The notes below the pieces were generated by a model. It saw only the letters and a program-made list of their open reading frames with translations, was not told the origin of the DNA and made no database searches. Below, one piece after another: positions 56,198 to 64,000 of a stretch of 64,000 bases of DNA. Each line of letters begins with the position of its first letter. The first letter of the stretch is position 1. Origin of the DNA: Sipunculus nudus (taxonomy: Eukaryota > Annelida > Sipuncula > Golfingiida > Sipunculidae); the NCBI GenBank assembly GCA_026874595.1, contig CM049321.1:12608979-12672978 (forward strand), read 5' to 3'. The translations under genes were made by a program, and so were the position numbers.

Positions 56198-56689
56198 TTA
56201 AAGTTTTCTTATCAAGCTGTTACATTTGATGATGTCCTTAGTGGTTATTAACATGAAAGGACCAGTAAGAGATCGTTACTTGCGAAAAACAATGAAGAAT
56301 TCAACGCTTGTTCATGACGCCGCTTCATGTCAAAGTTGGCATGTCGGCATCAACAAGCTACATTTCTCTGATTAAAAGCAGCCAATCCCGGTCACATCCG
56401 AAGAAAAAGTATAAATAAACGTACTCTAGAAGTGTTGTCCTTCACACTAGTATATGTTAATGGGTTGCCCATTGTTGCTGTTTAATTGTTTTTGTATGAT
56501 TTATATGGCTTAACTAGGGTTTTGTCAATCATCAAATGTGCAGGGTACCAGTCTAGTCCTGCCATATCTTTCTAGATTTAAGGGCTTTCAAGGTACATTT
56601 TCACATTTCATGTTCATTTGATTCATGCTTTTCAATGCTTCAGAAATACTTATGCATATAAACAAATCAGTGTATATATGTATTGGTAT
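56198..56689. other. Gene-free stretch, 3' flank of the propeller copy
   Basis: AT-rich, with AAATAAACGTAC near 56411 as a possible poly(A) signal context. No other content. Confidence 0.4.
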
Positions 56690-57727
56690 ATATAGTATTT
56701 TAATTCTTATATTATATTATAATATTTTTTTATTATATTATTATAAGATAGTAATGTATAATAATAATATAAATATATAGGGCCTAATATATTAATATAA
56801 ATATATAATAATATGTAGCTATAATATAATCTTAAAAATTAAAGATAAAATACAATTTATATGTAAACAATATATCTGTAAATCATATATACATTATATA
56901 TATATATATATATATATATATTAGGTATACATATTAATTATATATACATGGTATATATGTGCTTTAGGTAACACAGAATTCTGTGTATGTGTTACGTGTG
57001 CCCGTGTAATTACACTTTGGAGATATACAGCAGTAATATTCGTTTTTATTTTAATATAACACATTCAGCATTATATTCGGGTATATGTGTGTGTGTTATG
57101 TGTGGATGATCAAGTGTGTGATCACTCAGACAAGTAATGAGTATTTCGCACTTCCATTATATAATACAGTAAATACTGCTATTGAAATTTTAAGATTTTG
57201 ATCCTACACCTTTGATGCACTACTGAAAAATTACAGAAAGAATTATTTTAGTTGCGATAAAAAGACAACCTGCACATATTCCATGCATTGGAATCAACTC
57301 AGCCAGTGTTTGCATAGAATAATAAATAGATCCTGGAAATACCTTAAAGGTTAAAAAAAATGTTTAGTATATGAATGGGCATAATAAAACTATATGAAAA
57401 CATAGACTGATATAAATTAAACATATACATATCATCACACATACATATATATATATATACTTAAGTGTTACATAACAGAACCGGTTCAATCTAAGAGGTG
57501 ATATATAAATATTGAAAAGAAAATAACTAAAAATGTACAAAAAATTGGCACACACACACAAGATATATGAAATATGTCAGATATTATTTAATAATAACAC
57601 ACACAAACACAATACACTCATGTTTTATATTTGTAAAAAATATATGTTTGGTTGTATAAACCAATAATCATTTTTGTATTATTTTACAATTTGCTGAAAC
57701 TATAAGAATAGAAATGTCATAAAAGTA

Positions 57728-57781
<54 letters not shown>

Positions 57782-58187
57782 ACAAACGTAGTACAAAAAT
57801 ATCTGGTATTATTATTCCTAATATAAATATAAATAATTATTAGGCTTACATATCTGAAAGTGAGCTTTCATCATCACTGGTATATATGGTCATGCATAAA
57901 AATTGAATCAATGTATACTTTAATATGTTTTAAAACACACATACACACATAAAACTTAACATAATGAAGTGAAGTCAGTCAAACAGCTGATATTTGAATA
58001 AATAAAAGAAAAGAAAAAAATATAATTAAATAATTAACATTATAAAAATAATTAAATTATAAAAAGTTATATCCCAAAATTGCATATATATATATACATA
58101 TATAAAATGTTTGTATATGTGCACTGGAATAAACTTTTAGTAAAGCAATACATATATAAAATTTGAAAGAATATTTAACTTTTCAAG

Positions 58188-58244
<57 letters not shown>

Positions 58245-58480
58245 GAATATTGATATATGTGTAAATAAACTATGACAATAGATATAGAATTTTTCTAATT
58301 ATTCACACATTCAGATATGTACCTGAAACATTTTAAAAAATATTTTCAAATTCAGTTGAAAAAAGTTGTATTTTAAACATAATAAAATAATTAATAAACC
58401 CTAATATAAAACTAATATTATTATTTCTTATTAAAATCAATTGAGAAAGTATTTGAACATATATTTTGTTAGGTTTGTTG
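56690..58480. repeat. AT-rich region with several (TA)n tracts
   Basis: Very low GC sequence with TA runs at about 56889-56921, 57444-57459, 57731-57779 and 58189-58241, and short AATAAT/ATTATT blocks between them. No coding content is seen on either strand. It separates the TRIM cluster from the retrotransposon. Confidence 0.8.
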
Positions 58481-58978
58481 AGCCAATTAGAAGTGTATAA
58501 GGGCTTAGGTCTTTTTATATGGGTTTACTTGAGGTGTCATGACAGCTGGTGATGTGCTCATGAGCAGGTAACAAGTCCATGAGTGATGTCATTTGTCCTC
58601 ATCTCCTATTGGGTCCATGCTGGGTCATGCCATATTCATGAGCTGATCATGTGATAGGCAAACACATGCAGCCCCAAGAGGAAAGTTTTGTATGTGCAGT
58701 TCCCGGTAAACGTTGCATGCAGTCACCCTTTCCTATGGGTGGCGGATCAAACGAGAGGTGCGAAAAGCCACCTGAAATGTTTTGCTCTGTAAGACTTCAA
58801 TGGCGTCTATTCAAACACGTCTTTGCTTTGTAAGTTTGCACAAGCACGTTAAGGGGATATACAGACTAAACCCAAACGCAAATTGAGTATAATATTAGTC
58901 TCGGATATGTACATATTTATGTATTTTATGCATCATAATGTGTCGACTAAACCATATAATAATCCAATTATATATATA
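58481..58978. other. Gene-free stretch left of the LTR
   Basis: Mixed composition with a TGATGTGCTCATGAG-type patch. The open frame at 58651-58833 has no recognised motif. No target-site duplication partner can be checked, as the element's right end is outside the window. Confidence 0.4.
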
Positions 58979-59451
58979 TGTGGCAGGGCCACCGAGATTA
59001 TTATTGTGATTTATGCATTCTTACCGGTTGATGCTGATTAGCGTTTTATGAGACATGTCTGGGTAACGAGAACGTATGTTGGGTATCCGAGACATGGCGG
59101 TCGTGTGTTTGGTGGGTCCGCAGACCGGTGTCAATGAGAAGCTTTACAGGGTTTCTGTTCAGCTGTTCGGATGGTTGGCCTAGTGGGGTTCAACTGATGC
59201 TCCATGGTATCTGGGTCCATGTGTGGTTCCTAGTGAGAAAGCAGCATAGTCGAGTTACATGGTGTAACCGACTTGTCAGCCACCTTTTTGTTTTGTTTTT
59301 GTTTTTGTTTAGTTTTATATTTAATTTTTTGTGTATCATACAGTTTTGTATACGAAGAACTTTTACTTGTTCCTTAATCAAGAATAAACATTTCACAATC
59401 AACCAAACGACTTCCTTTGCACCACCCAGTGTCGAACCGAGCACGGTCACA
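58979..59451 (+). mobile_element. Probable 5' LTR of a Gypsy-type element
   Basis: The right boundary is set by the primer binding site five bases further on and by a CA end (CGGTCACA, 59444-59451). The left boundary is inferred from TGTGGCAGGG at 58979, giving 473 bp with TG...CA ends. AATAAA (59383-59388) is a likely poly(A) signal for the R region. A T-rich block (59285-59330) precedes it. The matching 3' LTR is not in the window, so the left end is uncertain. Confidence 0.55.
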
Positions 59452-59456
59452 GAAAT

Positions 59457-59474
59457 TGGTACCAGGAGTGGGGT
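59457..59474 (+). promoter_or_regulatory. Primer binding site complementary to a tRNA-Leu 3' end
   Basis: TGGTACCAGGAGTGGGGT is the complement of a tRNA 3' end reading ACCCCACTCCTGGTACCA, which matches eukaryotic tRNA-Leu (UAA type, from memory). It stands directly after the LTR end, as required for priming minus-strand synthesis, and fixes the direction of the element as plus strand. Confidence 0.85.
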
Positions 59475-59510
59475 GGTGCAGGTTAAGGAAAGTTAACTTT
59501 TTAACGGTGG

Positions 59511-59634
59511 CTGACTAGAACAGGTGTGTGGACTCTGGAGGTAACCTGTGGGATGTGGGGCTACCTGAGACGCTGACTAGAACAGGTGTGTGGACTCTGG
59601 AGGTAACCTGTGGGATGTGTGGCTGCCTGAAACA
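59511..59634 (+). repeat. 62-bp tandem duplication in the retrotransposon leader
   Basis: The block starting CTGACTAGAACAGGTGTGTG occurs at 59511 and again at 59573 with only a few differences. It lies in the 5' leader just after the primer binding site. Confidence 0.9.
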
Positions 59635-61314
59635 TGTGGTCACTTATGTGGAATCGCTGAACTTGTTGTGTTCCTGCCATGAGACAGACATACTTGACTG
59701 AACTTTGAGGCATCACTTTGGTGTTCATCTGAGATTACGTACTGTTTCTGGTCCCCTGTGTCCTTGTGTGGACTAGTACTATTAAACCCAAGTATAACCA
59801 GAAGGACAGTTGCAGCTGCCTAGCAATTTGTTGTTTCCTTCACTCGTTCAGTGGATGTTTTATTTGGTTTGATGTCCACATCTGGAAATGTATTGCATAT
59901 TCACTGATATGTTGATGAATAGTGATGATATGACTGTGTTTTGTTAATGTACTGATATTAAATTCATGAATATTGACAATATGACTATGTGGTTTGTATT
60001 TTTTGCTAATGTTGGTTGGTATTAATGACATAATTATAGAGATATTTCATGTTTACTGAAGGGCTGAAACTTTATGGTTTTGTAATAATTTATTGATGTG
60101 CAAACAACCTGGCAGGGGGCGCCACAGTGAGGAACAGTTAGCTGCACAAGGTATAGTAATATGAGTTGTTCTTCAGTATTGTTGTATAAGGTGTACATGC
60201 CACAACATTTTTTTGTAAATGATACTAGACCTAAGCTGTCCCCCTGAAATGAACTTTAAAAACATGTTGACATAATATGTGGGAAAGCCTTGGTTCTTCA
60301 TGGTTATTTGTTAAAGCTCTCATGTTTTTGTTTACCAGTCAGATGACCTGTAGGGTGATCATCAGCAATATTGATAGTTGATAGTGCTTTGGTAACATGC
60401 ATGTGTAAAGTGACTGAGTTTTCTATGTCCTACCGGATTTTATGTTTTGCTCTTTTGTGATAGATTTTGTCTTGCACTGTTAAGAGATGTGAAGGTCTGT
60501 CTTTATTTAATGTAGGCTGGATTTATGGGACTCGAACAGTAATCCGAGCAAAGTGAATGTTTGTTGATGCTAGACCTTTCAGATATGAGAAGACAAACAT
60601 TGTTTTAAAGTATTGCGGTTAACAGCAGTTGCCAGAGGTTGGTGAGTCAGGATGGTGTAACATTTTATAAACAATTATCAGTAAATGTGTGGTTGTTTCA
60701 CTGTGAAACTAGTACATATTGGAGTGATCAACATAATAATATATCCTCATGTGACCTTGTATAATATTCTCATATGACCTTGTGTAACTTTAATCAGAAA
60801 TTGAATACATATTTTGCTGTGTAGTATGGGATATTTTGCTTGCATGCCGTTCATTTCACAACTCTTGAAGTAGATGATAATATGTATTGTGATTGTGTAT
60901 CACAATGGCACTTGTTCATGCTGATGTATATTACCATATTGTTTTACATGGACCCTACTGTTATAGATAATGTGTGTTATGAGGTTGCATGAGACATTTC
61001 ATGTTTCATGGAGTAATTGGATTTAACACTTGCATATGTGTGTGGAGCTACCTCTAATTGTGACATATTTTGGTAGCGAGGCTTGTGACATTGTGATGTA
61101 CGAACTTTAGTTGAGGGGAATAGTGCAATCCTCTGTTGTGAAATTGATTCCCAGGGATCCTAGTGATCAGATGCCTTGTTTACTGATCCCTAGTGACTGA
61201 ATTGTTTTGTTCAAGGATCCGTAATCTGTGACTGTATTTACTTAGTTGGTAACCACGCTTAGGTTACTGATGATTTTGTTACTTTGTATATTCTTGGTGA
61301 CTGTTGGGTTAGCA
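59635..61314 (+). other. Untranslated leader of the retrotransposon
   Basis: About 1.7 kb between the primer binding site region and the gag start, with no supported open frame. It has many short TGTGATT- and ATGTGTG-type motifs. This leader is long for the group; an insertion within it or a lost reading frame could explain the length. Confidence 0.5.
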
Positions 61315-64000
61315 ATGCCAGGTGACGAAGACAGGTTCGCTGACCTGCAGAGGCGGTTGGTAGAGCTTGAGAGTAATGGAGGTGCTAGGGCTCAGGTTAT
61401 GTATAATACAAGGAGGCTTCCTAAGTTTACTGGTGAACTAAGTGAACTAGAGGATTGGGTGAGAGAGCAGGGACTCCGAGGGAAGTCGGCAGGTGATTTC
61501 CTGATTTCATCGTTAGAAGGCCCGGCTAAGAAGGAGGTTCGTTTTGCGGAGGCAGCAATAAGAGAGTCACCAGAGGCTATATTCAAACTTCTTGAGGATG
61601 CGTTTGGGGAGAAAGCCACTAGTGGAAGGCTCGTATCTCTGCTTTTTAGTCGCAAGCAAAGGGATAGGGAATCACTGAGAGATTTCTCCCACGTCCTTAT
61701 GGAACTCCGTGACAGAATTTAATCCGTTGATAATGATGCGCTGCCCAACTCTGATAAACTTCTCAGGGACCACTTTATTGATGGGTTGAGAGATGATAAC
61801 CTCTACCAGGACATGATAAAGTTAGTGGAGAGCAAAGATGATGTTACATTTCGGGAAGTGAGGGATGCCGCACTTGCTCGAGAGGGTCACCGTAAGCGTG
61901 TACATGCTACCACCAGGGAGGTAGAGTGTAGTGAGCAGAACAGTCTCTCAGAGATGACACAATTGCTTCGTAGTGTATTAGACCAACAGCAAAAACAGGA
62001 CGTTAGGCTCCAGGAGCAGCAACAACTGATTCAAGAGCAGCAGAATCAAATCAGGGAACTAACCAACCAGTTGAAGTCTGTTAGTGTAGGTGCTAGTGGG
62101 TTCAAGGGAGCTAAGACACAAGGTAACTTCAGAAATAGTAACACTACTAAGCAGGGAAAGAGAAATTACCCGCTTAGATGCTTCAACTGTAATAGTCTGG
62201 ACCATTTGGTGAAAGATTGTCCTTCAAGGAAGGATCGTGAAACTGGGAAAACCCCAAAGAAAGCTTTTTCCAGTCAGCAAGACGAAGCTGACATAGACAC
62301 ACAGCCAGCGGTTCAGAGTGCAGAATCAGATTTATTACGGAATGCTTTAGGTGGGCGTCCAGTGGTTCAGGCCACATTTGGTGGGTGCCAGATCAACTGC
62401 CTTGTAGATACGGGGTCAATGGTAACTACTCTGGACGAGGAGGCGTTCCAGAAAATGTGGAGAGAGAATGCGCCTCATTTGGCTGAAGTCGGTAATTTGC
62501 TCGCAGTGACGGCGGCTAATGGTCTCGATGTACCATATACTGGAGTAACCCATATGGACATTGAAGTCGAGGGCACACTTGTGCAAGATGTGGGCATTTT
62601 GATCACTAAAACAAGAAAAGACAAAAGGGAAGTGCCTGGGATTTTAGGAACAAATGTTCTGTCTCACCTGTCCAAGTTTAAGGATCTTATCACATTGGCT
62701 CAGAACCAGATATGTGTTCGAGAAAGTCGACAGGGAGGTTTTGTGAGAGTAGCAGGCATGTCTGAGATTGTAGTACCCCCTAGGAGCACTTGTGATGTCA
62801 AGGCTGTTGGACCAAGGATGGGACCAACTGCGCTGGTAGAGCCATTGTCACAGGGGCTCCCACGAGGCATGAAGACAGCCCCCACCTTGATAGATGCAAG
62901 GAAAAATTTTTGTGTCCAAGTGGTAAATTTTAGTGAGGGAGAAGTGCGCCTTCGTCCAGGAACTCGTTTGGGAACTATTCATCCTGTCTGCCATGTGCCA
63001 AGTGGAAAGTTCAGTGTTCAACTGAAAGAGCAAGAAATACTCATCACACGGGATGATAGTGACTGTGCACCGTCTGATTCCTCGTCTAACCAGGATTGCA
63101 GATTTCCTGAAGGGATCGATATGTTTCATGTAGAGTTAACTCCGGAACAGAGACAAAGTCTCATGCAGCTATTCCAACGTTACGAAGATGTGTTCCTACG
63201 GGAGGGTGATGACCTTGGCAAGACGGACTTAATTCAGCACCATATCCGTACACAGGATGAGGAGCCGGTCTGCCAGCCTTATCGTAGGCTCCCACCCCAG
63301 CTGTGGAAGGAGGTACGAGAACACCTCCTTGACTTATGTGAAAAGGGTATCATTACGGAGAGTACCTCCAATTATGCATCCCCGATTGTGGTAGTCCGGA
63401 AGAAAAGTGGCAAAATCCGCATGTGTGTGGATTACCGAAAATTAAATCAGAAAATCAAAAGGGATGTGTTCCCAATTCCAAGGGTGGAAGAAACTCTTGA
63501 CGCCCTGGGATCATCAAAGTATTTCAGTACGCTGGATTCGGCGTCGGCATACCATCAGGTTGAGGTGGCACCCCGTGACAGGCATAAGACGGCGTTCACA
63601 ACACCTTTTGGTTTGTGGCAGTATGTTCATATGCCATACGGCCTGACCAACGCACCCTCAACGTTTCAAAGAATGATGACGTCCCTATTTCAGGATGATA
63701 TTCTCCGCATTTTGATGGTGTATTTGGATGATGTAGTCGTCTATTCGTCCACAATAGAGGAACATGTCGCAAGACTTGAAACTGTGTTTAAGAAACTACG
63801 GGCACATGGACTTAAGTTACAACGAGAGAAGTGTAGCCTACTAAAGGAACGTGTCAAATATCTTGGTCACATCATATCCGGTGAAGGAGTGAGCACAGAC
63901 CCGGAAAAGATAGATGCCGTGAGAGAATGGCCAGTGCCTGAGACGCTTCGACAGCTCAGACAGTACCTTGGATTTACTGGATACTATAGACGCTTTGTAC
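61315..64000 (+). mobile_element. Ty3/Gypsy-type gag-pol, 5' part, one in-frame stop; continues past window
   Basis: Reading starts at the ATG at 61315 (an ATG at 61270 is in the same frame but opens with a hydrophobic run). A gag capsid-like region is followed by a TAA at 61720-61722. The same frame then continues open to the window end. It passes a Gln-rich coiled region (about 61980-62090), a zinc knuckle CX2CX4HX4C (62179-62220), the retropepsin motif DTGS (Asp at 62407), and reverse transcriptase with MPYGLTNAP (about 63631) and YLDD (63721-63732). It ends in the start of the connection region toward RNase H. The stop lies inside gag and not at the gag-pol border, so it is more likely a C-to-T nonsense change than a programmed one. 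With gag and pol in one frame the element resembles single-frame Gypsy groups. Integrase and the 3' LTR would lie beyond 64000. Confidence 0.85.

Noticed and set aside
59128-59496. 122-codon plus-strand frame and its minus-strand counterpart
   Set aside because: Both lie across the inferred LTR and primer binding site; this is regulatory retrotransposon sequence.
62183-63129. Minus-strand frames opposite gag-pol
   Set aside because: Shadows of the well-supported gag-pol frame on the plus strand.

Overview
This is eukaryotic nuclear DNA, most likely from a bivalve mollusc. The composition is AT-rich and genes are sparse. There are many (TA)n microsatellites, tandem minisatellites, non-autonomous DNA elements and tRNA-derived SINE-like repeats, and a Ty3/Gypsy LTR retrotransposon enters at the right edge. 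The recognisable host genes belong to a locally expanded TRIM-like (RING, B-box, coiled-coil) E3 ubiquitin ligase cluster, a kind of expansion known from bivalves. The organism call is inferred from this style; no single sequence proves it.

Two TRIM-like subfamilies share the window. Type A is RING, two B-boxes, coiled coil and a C-terminal membrane segment, the layout of vertebrate TRIM13 and TRIM59. Its members are the 3' end of a gene cut by the left edge (2-340, +), two decayed pseudogenes (14885-16069 and 18842-19480, +), a nearly complete copy with two in-frame stops (24148-23117, -), and one intact gene (38163-39173, +). Type B is RING, two B-boxes and coiled coil, with or without an NHL-like beta-propeller. 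Its members are an intact short gene (41429-42448), a 5'-truncated propeller pseudogene (47527-48734), a 3' fragment (52231-52365), and a full-length but frameshifted propeller copy (54359-56197). Each TRIM coding region looks like a single exon, preceded in type A by a 5'-UTR intron acceptor. Homologous non-coding flanks (905-2790 / 19645-21210 / 22085-22570, and 42449-42860 / 52366-52830) show that the cluster grew by segmental duplication and then decayed.

Between the genes are repeats. A 368-bp CGCG-rich foldback element with TA target duplications lies at 7677-8044. A TIR-bounded element lies at 11183-12153 and a hAT-like one at 44521-45082. Tandem arrays occur at 13953-14275, 21290-21640, 32735-32950, 35135-35350 with a relative at 52055-52225, 35930-36965 and 51125-51840. 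SINE-like copies lie at 46437-47013, and an AT/microsatellite desert at 56690-58480.

The right end holds the 5' part of a Gypsy-type element: a probable LTR (58979-59451), an 18-nt primer binding site matching a tRNA-Leu 3' end (59457-59474), a leader with a 62-bp tandem duplication, and a gag-pol frame (61315 to the edge) with one internal TAA. Zinc knuckle, protease DTG and reverse transcriptase YLDD are visible.

A few short exon-like or peptide-like stretches (8965-9432, 25995-26484, 28119-28250, 30663-30765) may be genuine but are unproven. I found no rRNA, tRNA, CRISPR array or bacterial-type operon. All homology statements come from reading the sequence and comparing copies inside the window; no database search was run.
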